Source: an uncultured Desulfobacterales bacterium (lineage in GTDB: Bacteria > Desulfobacterota > Desulfobacteria > Desulfobacterales > UBA11574). Taken from it: DNA of 7,081 nucleotides. Below the pieces are notes generated by a model that was not told the origin of the DNA, searched no databases, and saw only the letters and a list, made by a program, of their open reading frames with translations. Made by a program: the position numbers and the translations under genes. The stretch is taken from positions 1 to 7,081 of the forward strand of contig CALANC010000135.1 in NCBI GenBank assembly GCA_937925895.1, in the 5' to 3' direction. This document shows positions 1-4,961 of this stretch, in pieces (position 1 is the stretch's first letter; every line of letters starts with the position of its first letter).

Positions 1-1625
1 TTGAGCAACTAAAAGAAAAGCTGGGTCATCATGCCGTTGCCCTGCAAATTCCCGTGGGACTCGAAGCGGATTTTAGAGGGGTGGTTGATCTGGTAAGCAT
101 GAAAGCGATCTATTTTGACGGTATCAACGGAGAAATCGTACGAATCGAGGAAATACCACCAGAGCTTCTCTCTGAAGCAAAGGAAAAACGTGAACAGCTC
201 ATCGATGCCGCTTCCATGTTTTCGGATGAACTGACCGAGGCCATATTGGAAGAACGGGAAATATCCGAAGACATGATTATTGATGCCGTTCGTCAGGGGA
301 CGCTAAAGCGTGCAATGACGCCGGTTTTTATGGGTTCGGCTTATAAAAACCAGGGTGTTCAGCCTCTTCTGGATGCGGTTACCAATTTCTTGCCATGCCC
401 GCCTGACGTGATTAACCAGGCACTTGATATGGACAATGAGGAAGCGCCGGTCACCCTGTCAAGTGATTCAGAAAAACCGGTTGTCGCCCTGGCTTTCAAA
501 CTGGAAGACGGACAGTATGGCCAACTCACCTACATCCGTGTGTATCAGGGCTCTATCTCCAAAGGCAATACCATAATTAACGTCCGCAACGGGAATAAGA
601 TCAAGGTGGGGAGGGTCGTCCGCATGCATGCCGATCAAATGGAAGACATCGACTCCATTCCCGCCGGTTACATCGGAGCACTTTTCGGTGTCGATTGCGC
701 TTCCGGTGACACCTTTGTTTCGCCGGGCCTTAATTTGTCCATGACATCCATGTTTGTACCTGATCCTGTCATCTCCCTGGCCATTTCGCCGAACGACAAC
801 AAATCTCAAATTAACATGTCCAAAGCCCTCAATAGATTCAGCAAAGAGGATCCTACTTTCCGGGTTTTTGTTGACGAAGAGACCAAGGAAACAATTATCG
901 AGGGCATGGGGGAACTGCATCTTGACATCTATGTGGAAAGAATGCGCCGTGAATACTCGGCCCATGTAGAAACCGGCAAACCGCGTGTGGCTTATCGGGA
1001 GACCATAACCCAAAGGGCTGAATTCGACTTTACCCACAAAAAACAAACTGGGGGAGCTGGACAATACGGTCGGATTGTCGGTTACATGGAACCGGTGATG
1101 GACGCCGATTTTGTCTTTGAGAGTAAAATTGTCGGCGGCAAGATCCCGACACAGTTCATCCCGGCATGTGAAAAAGGGTTCAAACAATGCATGTCCAAAG
1201 GGCTTAAAATGGAATTCCCGATTACCGGCGTTAAAGTGGTGATCCACGATGGGGCATCACACGCTGTGGATTCTTCTGACATGGCATTTCAAACAGCGGC
1301 TCAGGGGGCGTTTCGTGAAGGGTATCTCAAGGCCAAACCGGTTATTCACGAACCGATTATGAAGGTCGTGGTTGAAACACCGTTGGAGTTTCAAGGTGCT
1401 GTTATGGGGCTTTTGAATCAACGGCGCGGAATCATTTTCGGGTCCCAGGAAGAAGGCGTTCTGAGCGCGATTGAGGCACGGGTTCCCCTGGCGGAGATGT
1501 TCGGATTCTCAACTGTTTTACGATCGGCCACCCAGGGAAAAGCACAGTTTACCATGGAATTTAACGCCTATAAACAAGTCCCTCGATCTATTGAAGAAGA
1601 ACTTTTTATAAAAAAAGGGAATTAA
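1..1625 (+). CDS. fusA: Elongation factor G, mtEFG1-like (spdEFG1) type, 5'-truncated by window edge
   Basis: This GTPase drives ribosomal translocation in the cytoplasm. The reading frame is already open at nucleotide 3 and gives 540 residues to the TAA at 1623-1625. Full-length EF-G has about 690-700 residues, so roughly the first 150 lie outside the window, including the P-loop and the DTPGH and NKxD motifs. The GTG at 54 is an internal valine, not a start. Visible in order: the end of the G domain with the G5-like [10 protein letters not shown] (about nt 333-362); domain II with FRVYQG-like IRVYQGS; domain III with EDPTFRV and GMGELHLDI (about nt 903); domain IV with [13 protein letters not shown] (about nt 1032) and the tip loop [11 protein letters not shown] (about nt 1257); domain V with RRGIIFGSQ and [11 protein letters not shown]. 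The [12 protein letters not shown] wording and the RQVP-like tail resemble mitochondrial EF-G1 and the spd group more than E. coli FusA. Subtype is inferred from recalled sequences. The gene leads an operon with the NTPase at 1630. Confidence 0.96.
   Translation, partial: EQLKEKLGHHAVALQIPVGLEADFRGVVDLVSMKAIYFDGINGEIVRIEEIPPELLSEAKEKREQLIDAASMFSDELTEAILEEREISEDMIIDAVRQGTLKRAMTPVFMGSAYKNQGVQPLLDAVTNFLPCPPDVINQALDMDNEEAPVTLSSDSEKPVVALAFKLEDGQYGQLTYIRVYQGSISKGNTIINVRNGNKIKVGRVVRMHADQMEDIDSIPAGYIGALFGVDCASGDTFVSPGLNLSMTSMFVPDPVISLAISPNDNKSQINMSKALNRFSKEDPTFRVFVDEETKETIIEGMGELHLDIYVERMRREYSAHVETGKPRVAYRETITQRAEFDFTHKKQTGGAGQYGRIVGYMEPVMDADFVFESKIVGGKIPTQFIPACEKGFKQCMSKGLKMEFPITGVKVVIHDGASHAVDSSDMAFQTAAQGAFREGYLKAKPVIHEPIMKVVVETPLEFQGAVMGLLNQRRGIIFGSQEEGVLSAIEARVPLAEMFGFSTVLRSATQGKAQFTMEFNAYKQVPRSIEEELFIKKGN
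1614..1620 (+). promoter_or_regulatory. Ribosome-binding site of the NTPase gene, inside the EF-G 3' end
   Basis: AAAGGGA lies 9 nt before the ATG at 1630 and overlaps the last lysine and glycine codons of EF-G. The gap between the EF-G stop and this ATG is only 4 nt. This supports translation from a shared mRNA and fixes the start of the downstream gene. Confidence 0.6.
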
Positions 1626-1629
1626 TAAT

Positions 1630-2310
1630 ATGATTGCAAAGGATCTTATCTTCCAAAACCCGCTGAGACGAATTGGGAATGAAACCGAAGAATTACTTCC
1701 TGAAGGAGGTTTCGGGGCCGTTTTCGCCCGTGCAGGTATCGGTAAAACCGCGCTTCTGGTTCAATTATCGTTGCACAACCTTTTGCAAAATAAGAATGCC
1801 CTGCACGTGAGCTTGGACGATCCCGTCAAAAAAGTAAGCCTTTGGTACAAAGAGATGTTCAGCTATCTCACAAAATCATATGATGTGGAAGAGGCCAATC
1901 AGCTGTGGGAAAAAATGCTGCCCAAGCGGTTTATTATGACGTTTAACGTCAACGCATTTACCCTGACAAAACTTGACCGGAGGCTGTCGGATTTGAGAGA
2001 GCAGAATATCTTTGCACCCCAGGTGATTCTCATCGACGGGCTTCCTTTCAATCCCGCCATACGGGAACCGCTTTCAGATTTGAAGCGCCTTGCCAAAGAA
2101 AATTCATTTCAGGTTTGGTTTACGATCAAAACACATCGCCATGAAGACCCCGGTCCTGACGGAATGCCCGCACCCCTCATTGATGTTGCTGACATGTTTG
2201 AAATTGTTCTGCAGCTCCAACCCAAGGGGAAGGAGATACATGTGACGACGCTAAAAGGCGGGTCAGCAGAAACGTTGGTATTGGATCCATCGACAATGCT
2301 GATAAAGTGA
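1630..2310 (+). CDS. RecA/KaiC-like P-loop NTPase of unknown function (226 aa)
   Basis: I do not recognise this as a named gene. It has a Walker A motif ARAGIGKT at residues 33-40 and a hydrophobic Walker B strand VILIDG at 132-137. A SLDDP segment at 61-65 follows the second predicted strand, where KaiC/RadA-like proteins carry an acidic catalytic residue. The order of parts fits a single RecA-fold ATPase domain. It has no second domain, HTH, zinc finger, signal peptide or membrane helix, so it should be a soluble cytoplasmic ATPase. At 226 residues it is close to one bare RecA-like core. It starts 4 nt after the EF-G stop with its ribosome-binding site inside EF-G, so co-transcription is likely and a link to translation is possible but unproven. 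Alternatives are a KaiC-like signalling ATPase or a DnaB/RadA-derived stand-alone domain. The NTPase call is firm; the role is unknown. Confidence 0.85.
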   Translation: MIAKDLIFQNPLRRIGNETEELLPEGGFGAVFARAGIGKTALLVQLSLHNLLQNKNALHVSLDDPVKKVSLWYKEMFSYLTKSYDVEEANQLWEKMLPKRFIMTFNVNAFTLTKLDRRLSDLREQNIFAPQVILIDGLPFNPAIREPLSDLKRLAKENSFQVWFTIKTHRHEDPGPDGMPAPLIDVADMFEIVLQLQPKGKEIHVTTLKGGSAETLVLDPSTMLIK

Positions 2311-2334
2311 GACCACTTTAAAAGGTCCCCTTTT

Positions 2335-2358
2335 GTCCATAAAACATGGACCTCTTAT
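2335..2358 (+). terminator. Weak hairpin after the EF-G/NTPase operon
   Basis: GTCCAT (2335-2340) and ATGGAC (2346-2351) form a 6-bp stem with an AAAAC loop, 25 nt after the NTPase stop. They are followed by CTCTTATAT rather than a clean T run. A competing pairing GGTCC (2324-2328) with GGACC (2348-2352) is also possible. The placement suits the end of the operon, but as an intrinsic terminator it is poor. Confidence 0.3.
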
Positions 2359-2395
2359 ATAAAAACTGATTTGCGTTTAAAGCGCTTTCCTCAAC

Positions 2396-2432
2396 TTTAG
2401 GCATTTTAGGCACTTTAGATCAATTTAGGCAC
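2396..2432. repeat. Tandem 9-bp repeat, about four copies
   Basis: The units TTTAGGCAT, TTTAGGCAC, TTTAGATCAA and TTTAGGCAC follow each other directly, starting at 2396, 2405, 2414 and 2424. Three share TTTAGGCA and the third unit has diverged and gained one base. The array lies between two convergent genes, with no reading frame across it. It could be slippage-derived or a cluster of binding sites; the sequence does not decide. Confidence 0.75.
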
Positions 2433-2465
2433 TTAATGTGCTGCCATTTTAATTACTTTCAGGGG

Positions 2466-2502
2466 AAAACTAAAAGCCTGATCCTTTGTGCCAGGGTGCT
2501 TT
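2466..2502 (-). terminator. Possible terminator of the ModA-like gene
   Basis: Read on the minus strand, AAAG and CCTG (with a 3-nt bulge between them) pair with CAGG and CTTT around an 11-nt loop, starting 7 nt after the stop codon. TTTT and a further TTTT tract follow. The bulged stem makes it imperfect, but its place directly behind the gene fits. Confidence 0.4.
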
Positions 2503-2508
2503 ACTCTT

Positions 2509-3354
2509 CTATGCGGAATGAGGTAGAAACCCATACTTCTGATAAATGCTTTGGCAGGGTGTCGATATTATAAAATCGAAGAATTTTTGTGCGTTTTTCG
2601 GATGGGGCACATTTTTTAATTTGCACACATAATAGCCTATGTTATCTCTTTGATCCAGTTCTTCTCCGGGCACGACCGCCTCACAGGCAAGCCCTGATAA
2701 CCTGGCGTGTATCACTTCCGTGGCCCAGACCGGGCCAACGTCCACCGTCAATTTTGAAATCCTCAGCGGTGTTTCCCGATGATGAACCGTTGTGAATATG
2801 GTGGTTCCTTCGGCGCGCTTTTCCTCCATAATTCTACGGACCAGGTCATCACCTCCCGCCTGCCGGTACATGTCAATAATATGGAACCCGATATCCTCGT
2901 TTTCCGGATCAGGCTGGGAAATGCGGACATTGTCACGGCCCAGGTCGGAAACAGAGGTTATTTGGTCGGGATTTCCTTCCGGAACCATCAGCGTCAAACA
3001 ATTACGCAGGTAAAGACGATAATCACTCTGATGAATATGACCGGATTGCTCCAGAACACGCATGGCGTTTTGATTCACCGAGGTGTAAATATCCGGGTAA
3101 ACCTCCAGTATCTTGTCTCTGAAAACAGCGCCGCCTGCTAAAATTTGCTTGAGCTGGAGGCCGGGAGGAAGGGTTTGGTAATAAATTCTTCTTATATCCG
3201 GATGTTCTTCCTGGAAAGCGGACACAATCTCCTTCATGGCCATAAATTGATTTCCCGCCATAAACAGGACAAGATCGGCAGCGTCCACGAATTTCAGATT
3301 ATGGAGATCGTCCGCTCTGTCAAACGGAATGAGTGGAAGCTGTTTTTTATCCAT
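2509..3354 (-). CDS. ModA-like substrate-binding domain protein without signal peptide (281 aa)
   Basis: The whole protein resembles the extracellular solute-binding fold of the ModA/SBP_bac_11 type, which binds oxyanions such as molybdate or tungstate. Visible signs are the first lobe AADLVLFMAGNQF (25-37) followed by MKEIVSAFQEEHP; LTLMVPEGNPDQI (120-132), where ModA proteins have a VPKGNP-like stretch; ISQPDPENEDIG (145-156); and the closing helix NAQKFFDFIISTP...IYQKYGFLP (254-278). The family is normally exported, but here the N-terminus is charged and polar (MDKKQLPLIPFDRADD). A TAA sits 9 nt upstream in frame, so no signal peptide can be recovered by extension. No permease or ATPase gene (modB, modC) is adjacent, and no HTH is fused. 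A cytoplasmic anion sensor or storage protein is possible. The fold is likely; ligand and role are unknown. It is convergent with the NTPase gene. Confidence 0.8.
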   Translation of the reverse strand: MDKKQLPLIPFDRADDLHNLKFVDAADLVLFMAGNQFMAMKEIVSAFQEEHPDIRRIYYQTLPPGLQLKQILAGGAVFRDKILEVYPDIYTSVNQNAMRVLEQSGHIHQSDYRLYLRNCLTLMVPEGNPDQITSVSDLGRDNVRISQPDPENEDIGFHIIDMYRQAGGDDLVRRIMEEKRAEGTTIFTTVHHRETPLRISKLTVDVGPVWATEVIHARLSGLACEAVVPGEELDQRDNIGYYVCKLKNVPHPKNAQKFFDFIISTPCQSIYQKYGFLPHSA

Positions 3355-3364
3355 AGAAAATTAT

Positions 3365-3392
3365 TTGATACTGTTTTTACGTTCTTTGTCTA
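3365..3392 (-). promoter_or_regulatory. Candidate promoter of the ModA-like gene, possibly giving a leaderless mRNA
   Basis: On the minus strand TAGACA (3387-3392; 5 of 6 to the -35 consensus) and TATCAA (3365-3370; 4 of 6 to the -10) are 16 nt apart. The -10 ends only 10 nt before the ATG at 3354, and no Shine-Dalgarno lies in between (only TTTTCT). Transcription would therefore start within a few bases of the ATG. The match is modest in AT-rich DNA. Confidence 0.3.
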
Positions 3393-3479
3393 AGTATACA
3401 TATTCTTAGATATGATTACTGGCTAAAAGTGAAAAATTAAGAATCACCGCAGAGACACAGAGGTCGCAAAGAATTTGTT

Positions 3480-3514
3480 TTTTTGTTTTCCGCTGAGAGG
3501 GCGGAAAACAAAAA
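3480..3514. repeat. Perfect 14-bp stem-loop (left hairpin of the composite element)
   Basis: TTTTTGTTTTCCGC (3480-3493) and GCGGAAAACAAAAA (3501-3514) are perfect reverse complements around the 7-nt loop TGAGAGG. The T-rich arm is on the 5' side on either strand and the A-rich arm on the 3' side, so it does not have the shape of an intrinsic terminator. Confidence 0.85.
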
Positions 3515-3588
3515 TATGCATCCTTTTGGGATAAGGATATAACTATCTTTATTTCAATTCAATATTGCTTTTACAAAGCTTGAGTTAT

Positions 3589-3621
3589 TTTCTTTTGCCG
3601 TCCCCTCAACGGCAAAAGAAA
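3589..3621. repeat. Perfect 13-bp stem-loop (right hairpin of the composite element)
   Basis: TTTCTTTTGCCGT (3589-3601) pairs perfectly with ACGGCAAAAGAAA (3609-3621) around the 7-nt loop CCCCTCA. The stem continues past one bulged T (3588) as TTA/TAA. Read in reverse complement, its loop is TGAGGGG, one base from the loop of the left hairpin, so it looks like an inverted and diverged copy. Confidence 0.85.
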
Positions 3622-3707
3622 TAATAATTATCTCAGTGGCCTCTGCGTCTCAAGCGAAGCGGGCGGTTGAATAATAAGAAAAAGATCACAGAAATTAACA
3701 TGCAAAA

Positions 3708-3911
3708 TTAGGTCTCTTCGATTTGACACCGTTCATTCAAATGAGCGCGAAAGAAATAGAATGAAACCAGCAATACGGGAATTGCCAGCAAGAAGCCGAA
3801 AAAAGGCAAAACCGTAAAGCCGCTCAATACAAATCCTAAAGCGATAAACAGAAAAATTATACCGATTACGTTTTTGGAAAATCGTTCAAATAAACATATA
3901 TTTTCTTTCAT
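3708..3911 (-). CDS. Small two-helix membrane protein, DUF2892/YgaP-tail-like (67 aa)
   Basis: The protein has a short polar N-terminus (MKENICLFERFSKN), a first hydrophobic helix at about 14-34 (VIGIIFLFIALGFVLSG), a tight turn with a proline at 36, a second helix at about 37-54 (FGFLLAIPVLLVSFYFF) and a charged tail ending CQIEET. There is no cleavable signal peptide, so it should sit in the inner membrane as a hairpin. The layout (short N-terminal segment, IG..., ALG..., IP.L) resembles DUF2892/YgaP-type small membrane proteins. The usual C-terminal cysteine motif is not obvious; the cysteines are at 7 and 62. The ATG at 3911 has a clear ribosome-binding site, GAGGTG, 5 nt upstream, which makes it a credible gene despite its size. 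It stands alone between two repeat-rich stretches, about 190 bp behind korB on the same strand. The function is unknown. Confidence 0.65.
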   Translation of the reverse strand: MKENICLFERFSKNVIGIIFLFIALGFVLSGFTVLPFFGFLLAIPVLLVSFYFFRAHLNERCQIEET

Positions 3912-3916
3912 GATGA

Positions 3917-3922
3917 CACCTC
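3917..3922 (-). promoter_or_regulatory. Ribosome-binding site of the 67-aa membrane protein
   Basis: GAGGTG on the minus strand sits 5 nt before the ATG at 3911. It is the main evidence that this short frame is translated. Confidence 0.6.
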
Positions 3923-3943
3923 ACAAGTTAGTTCGCTTTGCTC

Positions 3944-3962
3944 ATCCCGCTAACAGCGGGAT
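3944..3962. repeat. Compact 8-bp hairpin
   Basis: ATCCCGCT (3944-3951) and AGCGGGAT (3955-3962) pair perfectly around AAC. On the minus strand it lies downstream of korB and upstream of the membrane-protein gene, but no T run follows it on either strand. An alternative pairing GTTAG (3927-3931) with CTAAC (3950-3954) would exclude it. It may belong to the same intergenic repeat as the neighbouring octamer palindrome. Confidence 0.6.
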
Positions 3963-3967
3963 ATTAA

Positions 3968-4028
3968 TGGAACAATGGAATACTGGAATAATGGGTTCCG
4001 ACCAATATTCCATCATTCCAACACTCCA
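3968..4028. repeat. Palindrome built from 8-bp TGGAATNN units
   Basis: On the plus strand TGG occurs at 3968, 3976, 3984 and 3992, in units TGGAACAA, TGGAATAC, TGGAATAA and TGGGTTCC. After a 7-nt loop (3995-4001), CCA occurs at 4002, 4010, 4018 and 4026 with the same 8-bp step. All four TGG/CCA pairs are in register for one stem-loop (position sums all equal 7996), and mismatches fall mainly in the variable last bases of each unit. It lies in the gap between korB and the membrane-protein gene. I recall similar TGGAAT-rich intergenic repeats from Desulfobacteraceae but could not check. It might also slow or stop transcription from korB. Confidence 0.8.
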
Positions 4029-4100
4029 TGCAGGAGTTAAATATTTAAGCCCCCAAATCCTACTGCTTTCAATTGATTGTAGAAATTCCGAGACGTTCGA

Positions 4101-4961
4101 TTATACGTGTTTGTCAAGCACCGGTCTGATATCCTTTAGCTTTAATTTGACCGGAACTCTTCCTCTTAAAAGCGTTTCATCGTATGTGGGTTTCTCTACC
4201 TGGTAAAAAATGCCGACGGGAATGCGATCACCCTCGCCGTAAGTCCATTCACCGGCCTTTTCAAAAGCCGCCGTTCGATCAGAAGTTACGTGCCCTTCGC
4301 CCTCGAGTTCATAGACGCGATCTTTATAAAAATCGTAGGTGTTAAAAAAGGTGAAGCAGGGCTGGAGAACATCCACAAAGGCAAATCCTTTGTGATTGAT
4401 GGCGGCCAGCATCACATCCTGGAGATGCTTAATTTTCCCGGAGAATCCTCTGGCCACAAAGGTGGCGCCAGCCGAAAGCATGAGCTCGATGGGATTCATT
4501 GGTGCTTCCGGGCTTCCCAGAGGTGTGGATCGTCCCTTAAATCCCGGCGGGCTGGTAGGGGTGAACTGACCGGTGGTCAGTCCATATACCCGGTTGTTGT
4601 GGATGAAATAGGTCATATTAATGTTTCTTTTGGCACTGAAAATAAGATGCTCGACACCTTCGCCGTATGCGTCTCCATCGCCGGAGTGACCGATGACCAC
4701 CAAATCCGGATTGGCCAGTTTGATTCCGGTCATTGCCGGGGGAACCCGTCCGTGAATGGAGTAGAAACTGTTGACATCAATATAGTCGACGATTTTTGCA
4801 TGACATCCTATTCCCGAGACCATGGCCACCCGGCTGAGATCAAACCCGCCATCCTTAAGGCCGGCCAACACCTTTTTTATCGAGGTCAAAATACTAAAAT
4901 TGCCGCAACCCGGACACCAGGTATTGTCGGCATAGGTTCCTAATTCTTTAACTGTAGTCAC
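4101..4961 (-). CDS. korB: 2-oxoacid:ferredoxin oxidoreductase, beta subunit (TPP-binding, KorB type, 286 aa)
   Basis: With the fused alpha subunit upstream, this cytoplasmic enzyme would interconvert a 2-oxoacid, CoA and oxidised ferredoxin with acyl-CoA, CO2 and reduced ferredoxin. The beta subunit binds thiamine diphosphate and a [4Fe-4S] cluster. All four expected cluster cysteines are present: WCPGCG (C16, C19), GIGC (C53) and QPCFTF (C202). The TPP/Mg motif is GDGDAYGEG at 94-102 with NNRVYGLTTGQ at 122-132. The frame is open further upstream (to 5045), but I place the start at GTG 4961. AGGAGG lies 7 nt before it, the alignable part begins just after, and 286 residues is the usual family length. 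The GTG overlaps the korA stop as GTGA, so the two are translationally coupled. The exact substrate (2-oxoglutarate, pyruvate or a branched-chain 2-oxoacid) cannot be settled from sequence alone; 2-oxoglutarate is my best guess. Confidence 0.93.
   Translation of the reverse strand: MTTVKELGTYADNTWCPGCGNFSILTSIKKVLAGLKDGGFDLSRVAMVSGIGCHAKIVDYIDVNSFYSIHGRVPPAMTGIKLANPDLVVIGHSGDGDAYGEGVEHLIFSAKRNINMTYFIHNNRVYGLTTGQFTPTSPPGFKGRSTPLGSPEAPMNPIELMLSAGATFVARGFSGKIKHLQDVMLAAINHKGFAFVDVLQPCFTFFNTYDFYKDRVYELEGEGHVTSDRTAAFEKAGEWTYGEGDRIPVGIFYQVEKPTYDETLLRGRVPVKLKLKDIRPVLDKHV

Larger units (their letters stand above)
3444..3676. repeat. Composite inverted-repeat element with two internal stem-loops (MITE-like, non-coding)
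   Basis: This fills most of the gene-free stretch 3355-3707. The left end (about 3444-3470) reads CACCGCAGAGAC, ACAGAGG, TCGCAAAG. The right end (about 3632-3676), read in reverse complement, gives AACCGC, then an extra block of about 11 nt (CCGCTTCGCTT), then GAGACGCAGAGG, CCACTGAG. These form diverged terminal inverted repeats. Just inside each lies a strong stem-loop (3480-3514 and 3589-3621). Between them are two weaker hairpins: ATCCTT/AAGGAT at 3520-3538 and GCTTT/AAAGC at 3567-3579. There is no open frame of note and no transposase. I recall CACCGCAGAGACGCAGAG-type repeats scattered between genes in Desulfobacteraceae and some other anaerobes, so this is probably a degenerate copy of a dispersed family. 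Nucleotides 3355-3440 hold only the candidate promoter, and 3677-3707 nothing I can name. Confidence 0.65.

Noticed and set aside
54..56. GTG at 54 as the start of EF-G
   Set aside because: The frame continues upstream to the window edge with residues matching EF-G (AVALQIPVG), so this is an internal codon.
468..1247. A 259-codon open frame on the minus strand opposite EF-G
   Set aside because: It lies wholly within a strongly conserved gene, its translation looks like no protein family, and long antisense frames are common opposite such codon usage.
2779..3393. Plus-strand frames of 73-120 codons opposite the ModA-like gene
   Set aside because: They overlap each other and the recognisable minus-strand protein, and their translations show no domain.
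3480..3621. The two strong hairpins as intrinsic terminators for neighbouring genes
   Set aside because: The T-rich arm is 5' and the A-rich arm is 3' on both strands, and no T run follows either stem, so the usual stem plus U-tract form is absent.
3444..4028. CRISPR array
   Set aside because: The repeats are inverted or have 8-bp steps; there are no direct repeats of 24-40 bp with regular unique spacers, and no cas gene.
4290..4943. A 217-codon plus-strand frame opposite korB
   Set aside because: The minus strand encodes a clear KorB with all catalytic and cluster motifs; the opposite frame has low-complexity, non-family sequence.
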